Shown here: positions 1-9,072 of the stretch, one piece after another
Numbering within the stretch: the stretch's first letter is position 1
How the letters are laid out: each line of letters starts with the position of its first letter
Origin: Micromonospora sediminicola
GTDB lineage: Bacteria > Actinomycetota > Actinomycetes > Mycobacteriales > Micromonosporaceae
Reading direction: 5' to 3'
DNA length: 64,000 nucleotides
Assembly (NCBI RefSeq): GCF_900089585.1
Contig: NZ_FLRH01000003.1
Location: 3,858,501 to 3,922,500 of the forward strand
Translations under genes and position numbers: made by a program
The notes under the pieces: generated by a model
What the model was told of the DNA's origin: nothing
The model's database searches: none
Seen by the model: only the letters and a program-made list of their open reading frames with translations

Positions 1-19
1 CCGACGGCGGGAGGGCGAC

Positions 20-670
20 ATGGTCACGCTCGGTGCGGTGGTGGGGATCGCCCTGGTGGCGCTCGGTCTGGTGCTCACACCCGGGCCCAACATGGTCTAC
101 CTGGTGTCCCGGTCGGTCACCCAGGGCCGGCGGGCCGGCCTCGTGTCGCTGCTCGGGGTGGCGGTCGGGTTCGGCGTCTACCTGGCCGCCGCGGTCGCCG
201 GCATCGCCACCGTCTTCGTGCTGGTGCCGCCGCTCTACACGGCCGTGAAGCTGGCCGGCGCGGCCTACCTGCTCTGGTTGGCGTGGCGCACGCTGCGCCC
301 GGGCGGTCGGTCCGCGTTCACCCCGGCGCCGCTGCCGCCGGACCGGCCCCGACGGCTGTTCACCATGGGTCTGGTCACCAACCTGCTGAATCCGAAGATC
401 GCCATCCTCTACGTGTCGCTGCTGCCGCAGTTCGTGGACCCGTCGCGCGGACACGTGGCGGTGCAGAGCCTGCTGCTCGGGCTGACCCAGATCGGCATCG
501 CGCTGACCGTGAACGCGCTGATCGTGCTCAGCGCGGGGTCGGTGTCGGCGTTCCTCACCCGCCGGCCGGGCTGGGCCCGCGTCCAGCGTTACGTGATGGG
601 CACGGTGCTGGCCGGGCTCGCGGTGCGCATCGCCGCCGACCGCTCGCGCGCCGCCGTCGCCACCCCCTGA
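20..670 (+). CDS. LysE/RhtB-family amino-acid exporter
   Basis: Predicted inner-membrane exporter of amino acids or related small molecules, 216 aa, the usual length for the LysE/RhtB family. About six hydrophobic segments are visible. The family's N-terminal PGPN motif lies at residues 21-24, and the second conserved patch NLLNPK at 121-126 is followed by a hydrophobic helix. The ATG has a GGAGGG ribosome-binding site 5 bases upstream. The 3' end overlaps the tail of the convergent GH42 gene by 82 bp, so the two stops lie inside each other's reading frames. Family assignment is firm; the substrate cannot be read from the sequence. Confidence 0.9.
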   Translation: MVTLGAVVGIALVALGLVLTPGPNMVYLVSRSVTQGRRAGLVSLLGVAVGFGVYLAAAVAGIATVFVLVPPLYTAVKLAGAAYLLWLAWRTLRPGGRSAFTPAPLPPDRPRRLFTMGLVTNLLNPKIAILYVSLLPQFVDPSRGHVAVQSLLLGLTQIGIALTVNALIVLSAGSVSAFLTRRPGWARVQRYVMGTVLAGLAVRIAADRSRAAVATP

Positions 671-2679
671 GGCGGTACGCGCTCGCGCAGCACCGCCACG
701 CCGCCCGGCGCGAGGGTGAGCACCTCCGCGACCGGCTCGTCGGTGAGCAGCTCGTGTCCGTCGGTCGCCACCCGCTGCGGCCGGTCGGTGTGGTTGAACA
801 GGTACAGGCGGGTGTGGTCGCCGGCGTGCCGGCGTACCGCCTCGACGCCCGGGGGCGCCTCGGGGCAGGTGGGGCCGACGCCGGCGCGGCGGGCCACGTC
901 GGTGAGCAACCGCCGGTAGGTGTCGTCGTCGGGGCGGGTGGAGACGTACCAGGTGAGGGCGTCGCCGACCCGCTGTCGGGTCACCGCCGGCCGGCCGTCC
1001 AGCACCCCGCCGATGTAGGCGGTGACCGGCTCCGCCCCGGTCAGGTGCACCGTCTCCGACCAGATCCGGCCGATCCCGCCGCTGGTCAGCGGCACCCGTT
1101 CGTCGTCGGCGAGCGGGTGGAACTCCTCCACCCGCACCCCGAGCAGGTCCCGGTACGCGCCCGGGTAGCCGCCGGGACGCACGCGGGCGTGTTCGTCGGC
1201 GACCCCGCTGAGCCAGGTGACCAGCAGGTGCCCGCCGGCGTGGACGTGGCGGCGGACCCAGTCGACGGTGGCGTCGGAGGCCAGGTAGAGCGCGGGGAGC
1301 AGGAGCAGCCGGTGCCCGTCGAGCGGGTCGCCGGGGGTCACCAGGTCGACGGTGATGCCGGCGTGCCACAACGCCCGGTGCGCGGCGGCCACCTCGCCCG
1401 GGTGGTCGAGGCCGTCGCGGGGCATGCCGGGGTGGCGCAGCGCCCAGCCGCTGGCGGTGTCGTGGGCGATCGCGACGCCCGCCTGCACCGCACCGCAGGC
1501 GGTGCCGGCGAGCCGGCCGAGCATGGCGCCGAGCCGGGTGACCTCGCGGAACACCCGGGTGTCCGCGCCGGCGTGCGACACCACCGCGGAGTGGAACCGT
1601 TCCGCGCCGCCGGCCGGTGCGCGCCACTGGAAGAACATCACCCCGCCGGAGCCGCGGGCCACGTGCGCGAGGCTGTGCCGGATCATCCGGCCCGGTTCCT
1701 TGGTGTGCATGCGGTGGGCGGTGTGGATCTGGCTCGGCGCGCTCTCCATCAGCAGCCACGGCACGGGACGGCCGGCCCCGTGGCGGGCCCAGCCCCGCGC
1801 GAGGTCGGCGGCGAGCGCGGTCTGCTCCTCGGCGCCCCGGTCGGTGCGGGACGGGTAGTGGTCGACGGCCACCAGGTCCACCTCCCGCGCCCAGCGGGCG
1901 TGGTCGACGGGCACCCAGTCGCCGAGCGCGTAGTTGGTGGTGACCGGCACCGCCGGGTTCGCCGCGCGCAGCAGGTCCCGCTGCGCGGTGTACGCGGACA
2001 GCAGCGTGTCGGACCAGAACCGGCGGAAGTCGAGCAGCTGCCCGGGGTTGCCCAGGTACTGCGTGGCGCGGGGCGGGGCGACCTGCGCCCAGTCGGTGTA
2101 GTGCTGGCCCCAGAAGCTGGTCACCCAGGCGTCGTTGAGCGCGTCGAGGTCGCCGTACCGGTCGGTGAGCCAGCGGCGGAACGCCGTCTCGACGTGCCCG
2201 CAGTGGCAGGTGGTGCCGTACTCGTTGTGCACGTGCCACAGCGCCAGCGCCGGGTGGTGGGCGTACCGGGCGGCCAGCACCTCGGCGATGCTCCGGGCGG
2301 CGGTCCGGTAGGCGGGCGCGGCGGCGCAGTAGGTGTCCCGGCTGCCGTGGTGCAGGCGTACCCCGTCGGCGGTGACCGGCAGCGCGTCCGGGTGGGCGAG
2401 GGAGAACCAGGGCGGCGGCGAGGCGGTGGGGGTGGCGAGCGCGGCCCGGATGCCGGCGTCCTGCAGCAGGTCCAGCACCCGGTCGAGCCAGTCCAGGGTG
2501 TAGCGGCCGGGTGCGGGCTCCAGGCGGGACCAGGCGAACACGCCGACGGTGACGAGGTCGATGCCGGCGGCGCGCATCAGCGCGACGTCCTCGCGCCACA
2601 CCGTCTGAGGCCACTGCTCCGGGTTCCAGTCGCCGCCGTACCGGAGTCGACCGTCGGCCCACAGTCCTTTAGTTGTCAT
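589..2679 (-). CDS. GH42 beta-galactosidase
   Basis: Cytoplasmic beta-galactosidase of glycoside hydrolase family 42 (no signal peptide), releasing terminal beta-galactose from oligosaccharides. In the 699-aa frame opening at a TTG at 2688, the acid/base Asn-Glu pair (HNEYG) is N155/E156 and the nucleophile is E315 (LLMESAPSQ); C121, C161 and C163 resemble the family's structural zinc cluster. I prefer the ATG at 2679 (696 aa) because a TTGACT -35-like box and a weak -10 place transcription start almost on this ATG, suggesting a leaderless message. The C-terminus carries about 28 extra residues that overlap the LysE gene. It is divergent from the GH31 gene, with a dyad and repeated TTAGTTGT motifs between them, so the two enzymes are probably co-regulated. 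Arabinopyranosidase activity is possible in this family. Confidence 0.93.
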   Translation of the reverse strand: MTTKGLWADGRLRYGGDWNPEQWPQTVWREDVALMRAAGIDLVTVGVFAWSRLEPAPGRYTLDWLDRVLDLLQDAGIRAALATPTASPPPWFSLAHPDALPVTADGVRLHHGSRDTYCAAAPAYRTAARSIAEVLAARYAHHPALALWHVHNEYGTTCHCGHVETAFRRWLTDRYGDLDALNDAWVTSFWGQHYTDWAQVAPPRATQYLGNPGQLLDFRRFWSDTLLSAYTAQRDLLRAANPAVPVTTNYALGDWVPVDHARWAREVDLVAVDHYPSRTDRGAEEQTALAADLARGWARHGAGRPVPWLLMESAPSQIHTAHRMHTKEPGRMIRHSLAHVARGSGGVMFFQWRAPAGGAERFHSAVVSHAGADTRVFREVTRLGAMLGRLAGTACGAVQAGVAIAHDTASGWALRHPGMPRDGLDHPGEVAAAHRALWHAGITVDLVTPGDPLDGHRLLLLPALYLASDATVDWVRRHVHAGGHLLVTWLSGVADEHARVRPGGYPGAYRDLLGVRVEEFHPLADDERVPLTSGGIGRIWSETVHLTGAEPVTAYIGGVLDGRPAVTRQRVGDALTWYVSTRPDDDTYRRLLTDVARRAGVGPTCPEAPPGVEAVRRHAGDHTRLYLFNHTDRPQRVATDGHELLTDEPVAEVLTLAPGGVAVLRERVPPQGVATAARERSAAMRTASPASTVPIT

Positions 2680-2743
2680 CAAAGCCAAAGTAAGAACAGG
2701 TGAGAGCGAAAGTCAATGCGGTCGCTCATTGACAGTTAGTTGT
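2669..2743. promoter_or_regulatory. Repeated TTAGTTGT boxes, candidate ROK operators
   Basis: TTAGTTGT occurs at 2669-2676 (just inside the GH42 start) and at 2736-2743 (in the GH31 promoter), each followed within a few bases by CAAAG. The related TTAGTTTAA lies at 5154-5162, 44 bp before the start of the ROK regulator gene. TTAGTTT-like half sites are typical of XylR/ROK repressors, so these are likely binding sites of the adjacent ROK protein. The assignment is inferred. Confidence 0.4.
2712..2733. promoter_or_regulatory. Dyad overlapping two back-to-back -35 boxes
   Basis: GTCAATG (2712-2718) and CATTGAC (2727-2733) form a perfect 7-bp inverted repeat with an 8-bp spacer. On each strand the dyad contains a -35-like hexamer: TTGACA at 2729-2734 toward GH31 and TTGACT at 2716-2711 toward GH42. 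The symmetry may therefore come from two promoters, a shared operator, or both. Confidence 0.5.
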
Positions 2744-2793
2744 GGTTCCAAAGAAACTGGCGGAACCGCCCGTGTCGCCGCGAGGAGACGCCC

Positions 2794-5127
2794 ATGCTGT
2801 ACCGCCCGCCCCTGGTCCCGTTCGAGACGTTCGTGGCCGACCCGCCCGACCTGCCGGTGCGCGCCCCCGGCGAGGAGGGCGCCGACGACGTGCTGCGGGC
2901 CGAGGTGGCCGCCACCGACGCGCACGGGGTCACGCTCACCGCCACCTGCGCCTCCGGCCGCACCGTGGTCGCCCGGGTGGAGGCCGCCGGCCACGGCATC
3001 CTGCGGGTACGCCTCGCCGACGACCTCGCCGTGCGCAGCCGCTCGGCGCGGGCGCTGCCCCTGGTCCGGCCCGCCCCGCACCCGGCCGTGGTCACCGTCG
3101 ACGACGCGTACGCGCGCGTGGACGCCGGCGCGGCGGTCGCCGAGGTGCGCCTCGACCCGTGGGGGCTGCGGTTCCTCACCCCGGACGGCCGGCTGCTGCT
3201 GGCCGCCGACACCGGCACCCGGGACATCAGCGGCCGGCGGCGCACCCTGCCGTTCGGGCGCTCCACCGTGGACGGTGAGCCGGCCGCCTGGCACGAGAGC
3301 TTCGTCGCCCCCGGCGACGAGCGGTTCGTCGGCTTCGGGGAGAAGTTCACGCCGCTGGACAAGCGCGGGCAGCGACCGCTGATGTGGAACTTCGACGCCT
3401 TCGGCGGGGAGTCCGACCGGTCGCACAAGAACGTGCCCTTCTACCTCTCCGACCGCGGCTACGGGGTGCTCGTCGACAGCGGCCTGCCGGTGCAGTTCGA
3501 CGTCTGCGCCAGCACCCACAGCAGCGTGCAGGTGCTCGTCCCGGACGACCTGCTCGACTACTACGTGCTGGCCGGCCCGACCCCGGCGCAGGTGCTCGAC
3601 CGGCTGGACGCGCTGACCGGCCGGCCCTATCTGCCGCCGCGCTGGGCGTTCGGGGCCTGGATCTCCTCCGGCTTCTTCCCGGACAGCCAGCAGCGGGTGC
3701 TGGAGCGGGCCCGGCTGATCCGCGAGCGGGACATCCCCTGCGACGTGCTGCACCTGGACTGCTACTGGCAGGTCGCCGGGCGCTGGTCGGAGCTGCGCTG
3801 GGACGAGCGGGCCTTCCCCGACCCGGCCGCAATGCTCAAGGACCTGGCCGAGCAGGGGTTCCGGGTGTGCCTGTGGATGAACCCCTACCTGATGACCGAC
3901 AGCCCGCTCTACGCCGACGCCGAGGCCGCCGGCTACTTCCTGCGCCGCCCGGACGGCGCCACGTACGTCGCCGACACCTGGCACGGCAGCTATCCGGTCT
4001 GCGCCATGGTGGACCTCACCAACCCGGCGGCGGTGCGCTGGTTCCAGGGCCTGCTGCGCCCCCTGCTCGCGCAGGGCGTCGCGGTGTTCAAGACCGACTT
4101 CGCCGAGGCGGTGCCCGCCGACGCCGTGGCGCACAACGGCATGACCGGCGTCGAGCTGCACAACGTGTACGCGCTGCTGTTCAACGACGCGGTCGCCGAC
4201 GTCACCGAGGAGGTGGCCGGGCACCGCACGGTCTGGGCACGCTCGTCGTACCTGGGCGGGCAGCGGCACAGCGCCCAGTGGAGCGGCGACGTCAACGCCA
4301 CCTGGCCGGGAATGGCCAGCACGCTGCGCGGCGGGCTCTCCCACGGCCTGTCCGGGGTGCCCTTCTGGAGCCACGACACCGGCGGCTTCCACGGCACCCC
4401 CGACGCGGACCTGTACGTGCGCTGGACCCAGTTCGGCGCGCTGTCGCCGCTGGTCCGTCTGCATGGCACCACCAGCCGGCTGCCCTGGGACTTCCCGCCG
4501 GAGGCGGAACGGCACGCGGTGGCCGCGCTGCGGCTGCGGTACCGGCTGCTGCCGTACCTCTGGTCGGCGGCAGTGGACGCGGCCCGCACCGGCGCTCCGA
4601 TGCTGCGCGCACTGCTCGTCGACACCCCGGACGACCCCACCGCCTGGACCACCGACCTGCAGTACCGTCTCGGCCGCGACCTGCTGGTCGCGCCGGTGCT
4701 CGACCCGTCCGGGGAACGCGCCGTCTACCTGCCGGCCGGCGACGACTGGCTGGACGCGACCACCGGTGAGAGCCACCGCGGCGGCCGACACCTGCGGGTA
4801 CGCGTGCCGATCGACCGCCTGCCGCTGTACGTGCGACGCGGGGCGCTGGTCCCGGTGACCCCGGCCGCCCCCACCGTCGCCGAGGGGCCGTTCCGCGACG
4901 TCACGCTCGTGGCCTGGGGCGGCGCCGACGGCGTCACGGTCATACGCGACGAGGCCGGCGACACCACGGTCACCGCCGCCCGCGACGGCGACACGCTGCA
5001 CGTGCGGGTGGACGGGCCGCTGGACGTGCGCGGAGTCTCGGTGGTCGGGGCGGACCCGCCGCGCCGGATCGTGCTCGACGGCGAGACCGTGCCGCCGACC
5101 GCGTTCGAGCCGTGGTTCGGGGGCTGA
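2794..5127 (+). CDS. GH31 alpha-glucosidase / alpha-xylosidase
   Basis: Cytoplasmic family-31 glycoside hydrolase of 777 aa that removes terminal alpha-linked glucose or xylose. The GH31 (beta/alpha)8 barrel spans roughly residues 240-590, after an N-terminal beta-sandwich and before C-terminal beta domains. The nucleophile is D435 in the motif KTDFAE and the acid/base is D499 in WSGD. The KTDF-E form and the preceding HLDCYW segment are closer to YicI-type alpha-xylosidases than to maltase-type enzymes, but this is not decisive. I start at the ATG at 2794, which has a GAGGAG ribosome-binding site; an upstream extension to 2740 lies in the promoter. With the divergent GH42 enzyme and the downstream GH3 enzyme it could take apart galactosylated xyloglucan oligosaccharides. 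Confidence 0.9.
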   Translation: MLYRPPLVPFETFVADPPDLPVRAPGEEGADDVLRAEVAATDAHGVTLTATCASGRTVVARVEAAGHGILRVRLADDLAVRSRSARALPLVRPAPHPAVVTVDDAYARVDAGAAVAEVRLDPWGLRFLTPDGRLLLAADTGTRDISGRRRTLPFGRSTVDGEPAAWHESFVAPGDERFVGFGEKFTPLDKRGQRPLMWNFDAFGGESDRSHKNVPFYLSDRGYGVLVDSGLPVQFDVCASTHSSVQVLVPDDLLDYYVLAGPTPAQVLDRLDALTGRPYLPPRWAFGAWISSGFFPDSQQRVLERARLIRERDIPCDVLHLDCYWQVAGRWSELRWDERAFPDPAAMLKDLAEQGFRVCLWMNPYLMTDSPLYADAEAAGYFLRRPDGATYVADTWHGSYPVCAMVDLTNPAAVRWFQGLLRPLLAQGVAVFKTDFAEAVPADAVAHNGMTGVELHNVYALLFNDAVADVTEEVAGHRTVWARSSYLGGQRHSAQWSGDVNATWPGMASTLRGGLSHGLSGVPFWSHDTGGFHGTPDADLYVRWTQFGALSPLVRLHGTTSRLPWDFPPEAERHAVAALRLRYRLLPYLWSAAVDAARTGAPMLRALLVDTPDDPTAWTTDLQYRLGRDLLVAPVLDPSGERAVYLPAGDDWLDATTGESHRGGRHLRVRVPIDRLPLYVRRGALVPVTPAAPTVAEGPFRDVTLVAWGGADGVTVIRDEAGDTTVTAARDGDTLHVRVDGPLDVRGVSVVGADPPRRIVLDGETVPPTAFEPWFGG

Positions 5128-5205
5128 CTCCGGCCCTCCGGACCGTCGCCGATTTAGTTTAAGCTGTAGCCGAAACCGGGGCCGGGCGCAGGAGGCGGGC
5201 AGTTC

Positions 5206-6417
5206 GTGATCAGCATCGACCGGCCGTCACGGACGGCCGACCTGGGCGACGTACGGGTGGCCAACCGGGCCGCGGTGCTGCGGCACGTCCGGCTGCACGC
5301 CCCCTGCTCCCGGGCCGACGTCGCCGCCCGCACCGGGCTGAACAAGGCCACCGTCTCCAGCCTGGTCGGCGAGCTGGTCGAGCACGGTCTGCTGCGCGAG
5401 ACCGGACTGACCGAGAACCGGGTGGGCCGCCCGGCGACCATGCTCGTGCTCGACGGCTCCCGCTACGTCGGGCTCGGCCTGCGCATCGGCGCCGACGAAC
5501 TGGTCGTGGTCGCCGTCGACGTGGCCGGCGAACGGGTCCTCACCTGGCGGCGGGCGTTCGCCGCCGCCACCGCCGGCCCGGACGAGACCGTGGCGGCGCT
5601 CGCCGCGCTGGCCCGCCGGGCGATCAACCGGGTCACCGGCACGGGCCGCACCGTGCTGGGCCTCACCGTGGGCGTGCCCGGCCCGGTGGACGCCGACGGC
5701 GTGGTGCCGGCGGCGCCGGCACTGGGCTGGCGCGGTGTGCCGCTCGCCGCCGCGCTGCGTCGCGCCCTGCGCGACCCGGGTTTCCCGATCGGCGTCGACA
5801 CCGACGCCAACCTCGCCGTCTCGGCCGAGCTGCGACACGGTCCGTACGCCGGCACGGCCGACCTGGTGCACCTCACCGGCGGGCCGACCGCCGGGGTGGT
5901 CAGCGGCGGGCGGCTGCTGCGTGGCGGCCGGGGCTTCGCCGGCGAGATCGGCCACCTGCCGGTGCTGCCGGACGGGCCGGCGTGCGGGTGCGGTCGTCGG
6001 GGTTGTCTCGCCGCGCTCGTCGGCGTGGACGCCGTGGTGCGCCGCCTGCTGCCGGACGCCTTGCAGGACGGTCCGGTCACCGACCACCTGCCGGAGATCG
6101 AGCGGATCCAGGCGCTCGCCCGCGCCGGGAACGACCCGGTGCGGACCGGGCTCACCGAGGTCGGCCGGCAGCTCGGGCGGGCGGTGTGCGTCCTGGTCGA
6201 CCTGCTCGACCCGGAGGTCGTCGTGCTGGGTGGGCACCTGGCCGCGCTCGCGCCGTGGCTGCTGCCGGCCGTCCGCGCCGAACTCGCCGACCGGACCCTG
6301 GCACCGCCGCCGGTGGTCCGGGTCGAGGCCAGCACGCTGGGCTCGGAGGCCAGCGCCCTCGGCGGCGCCACCGCCGCACTGGCCACCGTGGAGGCCGGGC
6401 ACCTGCCCGCCGCCTGA
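5206..6417 (+). CDS. ROK-family transcriptional regulator
   Basis: Sugar-responsive DNA-binding protein of 403 aa. It has an N-terminal winged helix-turn-helix (about residues 20-80, including GLNKATVSSLVGELVEHG) joined to a ROK sugar-kinase-like domain. The zinc site is present: H250 in GEIGH and C260, C262 and C267 in CGCGRRGC. The Glu that normally follows in the CxCGxxGCxE signature is replaced by Ala269. The GTG start has an AGGAGG ribosome-binding site ending 10 bases upstream. The gene follows GH31 by 78 bp and has its own TTAGTTTAA motif upstream, resembling boxes in the GH42/GH31 promoter region. It is probably the local repressor of those two enzymes; the inducer is unknown. Confidence 0.92.
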   Translation: MISIDRPSRTADLGDVRVANRAAVLRHVRLHAPCSRADVAARTGLNKATVSSLVGELVEHGLLRETGLTENRVGRPATMLVLDGSRYVGLGLRIGADELVVVAVDVAGERVLTWRRAFAAATAGPDETVAALAALARRAINRVTGTGRTVLGLTVGVPGPVDADGVVPAAPALGWRGVPLAAALRRALRDPGFPIGVDTDANLAVSAELRHGPYAGTADLVHLTGGPTAGVVSGGRLLRGGRGFAGEIGHLPVLPDGPACGCGRRGCLAALVGVDAVVRRLLPDALQDGPVTDHLPEIERIQALARAGNDPVRTGLTEVGRQLGRAVCVLVDLLDPEVVVLGGHLAALAPWLLPAVRAELADRTLAPPPVVRVEASTLGSEASALGGATAALATVEAGHLPAA

Positions 6418-6509
6418 CCCCTTGACCGCGCCCGCGCGGGGTGCCAACCTCGGTAACGCCGTCACCGCGACCGGGCAACCCGGTGCCGGCGTGTTTTTCG
6501 GCGGTCGTC

Positions 6510-6614
6510 GAAGCGCTTCACCACCGCTCCGGGCCGACGCCGCCGCCCGACCACCACCCCCCTTTCCGCGTGCGCGCCGCCGTCTCCCGGCCCGGTTGTC
6601 GAAGCGCTTCGACA
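6510..6614. promoter_or_regulatory. Two LacI-type operators upstream of GH3
   Basis: TGTCGAAGCGCTTCGACA at 6597-6614 is a perfect 18-bp palindrome with the central CG typical of LacI/GalR operators. The core GAAGCGCTTC occurs again at 6510-6519. The centres are 91 bp apart, which would allow looping. The LacI-family gene that follows GH3 is the natural candidate for binding both sites. Confidence 0.7.
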
Positions 6615-6651
6615 CACCGGGGTGCCGCACGCTTCCCCGGAGGCGCCCGCC

Positions 6652-9072
6652 ATGACCGATCCCGTCGCACCCCGTCCCGACGACCTGCTGGCCCGGCTCA
6701 CCCTGCCGGAGAAGCTCGGCCTGCTGCACCAGTGGCAGGCGCCGGTCCCCCGGCTCGGCCTACCGGCGTTCCGCACCGGCACCGAGGCGCTGCACGGGGT
6801 GGCCTGGCTCGGCGAGGCCACCGTCTTCCCGCAGGCGATCGGGCTGGCGAGCAGCTGGAACCCGGACCTGATCCGGGCGGTCGGCGCCGCCGTCGGCGAC
6901 GAGGTCCGGGCCAAACACCAGGCGGACCCGGGTCGGGTCGGGCTCAACGTGTGGGCGCCGGTGGTCAACCCGCTGCGCGACCCCCGGTGGGGCCGCAACG
7001 AGGAGGGCTGGTCCGAGGACCCGTGGCTGACCGGCCGCCTGGCCACCGCCTACGCCCGCGGGCTGCGCGGCGACCACCCCACCCGACTGCGGACCGCGCC
7101 GACACTCAAGCACTTCCTCGGCTACAACAACGAGACCGACCGGGCGGTCACCTCCAGCGACCTGCCGCCGCGCGTGCTGCACGAGTACGAGCTGCCGGCG
7201 TTCCGCGCCCCGCTGGCCGCCGGGGCGGCGGTGGCCGTGATGGCGTCGTACAACCTGGTCGACGGCGTGCCGGCGCACCTGAGCCCGCTCATCGACGGGG
7301 AGTTGCGCGGCTGGGCCGACGACGAGGTGCTGGTGGTCGGCGACGCGGGCGCGGTCGGCAACATCGCCGGCGTGCAGGCGTACCTGCCCGACCACGTCAC
7401 CGGGTTCGCCGCCGCGCTGCGCGCCGGGATCGACAGCTTCACCGAGGACGACGACGACCCCGGCCCCACAGTGGCCCGGTTCACCGAGGCCCTGGCGCGC
7501 GGGCTCGTCACCGAGTCCGACGTGGACCGCGCGGTCCGGCGGATCCTGTCGGTGCGCACGCGCCTGGGTGACCTGGACCCGCCCGGCCACGACCCGTACG
7601 CCGGGGTGCCGGCCGACGTGGTGAACTGCCCCGCGCACCAGGAACTCGCCCGGGAGGCCGCCCGCCAGTCGGTCGTGCTGCTGCGCAACGACGGTCTGCT
7701 GCCGCTGGCACCGGACACCCGGGTCGCGGTGCTCGGCCCACTCGCCGACACCGTGCTCACCGACTGGTACAGCGGCACGCCGCCGTACGCGGTGAGCGCG
7801 TACCGGGGGCTGCTCGGCCGACTGCCCGACGTGCGCACCCACTGCGGCGCGGACCGGATCACGTTACGCGTCGGCGAACGGGCCGTGCGGTGCGTCGACG
7901 GCGCACCGCTGACCCTCGGCGACGGCGCACCGACGGAGTTCGACGTGGTCGACTGGGGGCAGGGCGTGGTGGCACTGCGCGTGGCCCACCACGGCCGGTA
8001 CGTCGGCGCCCAGGACTCCGGCACGCTGGTCGACGACCGTCCAGGCCCGGGCGGCTGGGTGGTCCGGGAGACGTTCCGCCTGCGCCACCGGCCCGACGGC
8101 ACCGCGCTGCTGCACCACCTGGCCACCGGCCGGCACGTCGGTGTCGACCCGGACGGCCGCCTGCGCGTCGACACCGGCGACCCGGCCGGGTTCACCGTCG
8201 ACCTGGTCGTCGACGGGGCCGCCGAGGCCGCCGCGCTGGCCGCCGCCGCCGACGTGGCGCTGGTGGTGCTCGGCAACCATCCGATGGTCAACGGGCGGGA
8301 GACCGAGGACCGGGCCGACCTGGCGTTGCCGTCCGGCCAGCAGGACCTGCTGCGCGCCGTGCGGGCGGCGAACCCGCGTACCGTGCTGGTGCTGACCAGC
8401 AGCTACCCGTACGCGGTGGGCGGGGCGCGGGAACACCTGCCGGCGGTGCTGTGGAGCGCCCACGGTGGACAGGAACACGGCAACGGGCTGGCCGACGTGC
8501 TGCTCGGCGCCGCCGACCCGGGCGGCCGGCTCACCCAGACCTGGTACGCCGACACCGCCGAGCTGCCCGACCTGCTCGACTACGACGTCATCGGCGCCGA
8601 CGCCACCTACCTCTACCACCGGGGCGAGCCGCTGTACCCGTTCGGGCACGGGCTCAGCTATGCCGCGTTCGACTACGCTGACCTCCGGCTGAGCACCGCC
8701 ACGGCGCACGCCGGCGAGGAGGTGCAGGTGAGCGTCGAGGTCACCAACACGGGCCGCCACCCGGGCACCGAGGTGGTGCAGCTCTACACCCGGCAGCGTC
8801 GTTCCCGGGTCAAGCAGCCGCTGCGGCAGCTGCGCGACTTCGCCCGGGTCACCCTCGACCCGGGGTGCGCGGCCCGGGTGACGCTGCGGCTGCGTACCGC
8901 CGATCTGGCCTGGTGGGACGAGAACCGCGCCGCGACGGTGGTGGAGGACGCCGTCCACTCGGTGCTGGTCGGCCGGTCCGCCCGGGACGTGCGGCTGGTC
9001 GGCGCGCTCGCCGTCACCGGCGGCGACGCCGCGCCGGTGACCACCGACGGGCGGTCGGGGGCCGCCCGGTGA
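6652..9072 (+). CDS. GH3 beta-xylosidase/beta-glucosidase with beta-trefoil insert
   Basis: Family-3 glycoside hydrolase of 806 aa without a signal peptide. The N-terminal barrel carries TEALHGVAW, the substrate-binding KHFLGYNNETDR and the nucleophile D231 (VVGDAG in place of the commoner SDW). An alpha/beta sandwich and a C-terminal fibronectin-III-like domain (from about 680) follow. Residues about 395-522 interrupt the sandwich with a non-catalytic segment whose repeats (FRLRHRPDG, GRHVGVDPDGRLRV) resemble a fascin-type beta-trefoil. The N-terminal sequence is closer to bacterial beta-xylosidases than to classic beta-glucosidases. The ATG at 6652 has a GGAGG site 8 bases upstream. It overlaps the LacI gene by 4 bp (GTGA), so the two are co-transcribed, and two operator palindromes precede it. 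Confidence 0.9.
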   Translation: MTDPVAPRPDDLLARLTLPEKLGLLHQWQAPVPRLGLPAFRTGTEALHGVAWLGEATVFPQAIGLASSWNPDLIRAVGAAVGDEVRAKHQADPGRVGLNVWAPVVNPLRDPRWGRNEEGWSEDPWLTGRLATAYARGLRGDHPTRLRTAPTLKHFLGYNNETDRAVTSSDLPPRVLHEYELPAFRAPLAAGAAVAVMASYNLVDGVPAHLSPLIDGELRGWADDEVLVVGDAGAVGNIAGVQAYLPDHVTGFAAALRAGIDSFTEDDDDPGPTVARFTEALARGLVTESDVDRAVRRILSVRTRLGDLDPPGHDPYAGVPADVVNCPAHQELAREAARQSVVLLRNDGLLPLAPDTRVAVLGPLADTVLTDWYSGTPPYAVSAYRGLLGRLPDVRTHCGADRITLRVGERAVRCVDGAPLTLGDGAPTEFDVVDWGQGVVALRVAHHGRYVGAQDSGTLVDDRPGPGGWVVRETFRLRHRPDGTALLHHLATGRHVGVDPDGRLRVDTGDPAGFTVDLVVDGAAEAAALAAAADVALVVLGNHPMVNGRETEDRADLALPSGQQDLLRAVRAANPRTVLVLTSSYPYAVGGAREHLPAVLWSAHGGQEHGNGLADVLLGAADPGGRLTQTWYADTAELPDLLDYDVIGADATYLYHRGEPLYPFGHGLSYAAFDYADLRLSTATAHAGEEVQVSVEVTNTGRHPGTEVVQLYTRQRRSRVKQPLRQLRDFARVTLDPGCAARVTLRLRTADLAWWDENRAATVVEDAVHSVLVGRSARDVRLVGALAVTGGDAAPVTTDGRSGAAR

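Noticed and set aside
283..2703. Very long open frames opposite real genes (e.g. 283-2703 +, 2713-5001 -, 12794-15907 +, 13476-16250 -)
   Set aside because: They are low-complexity Gly/Arg/Ala/Pro translations without conserved motifs, lying antisense or out of frame to genes with clear catalytic motifs; they are typical by-products of high GC.
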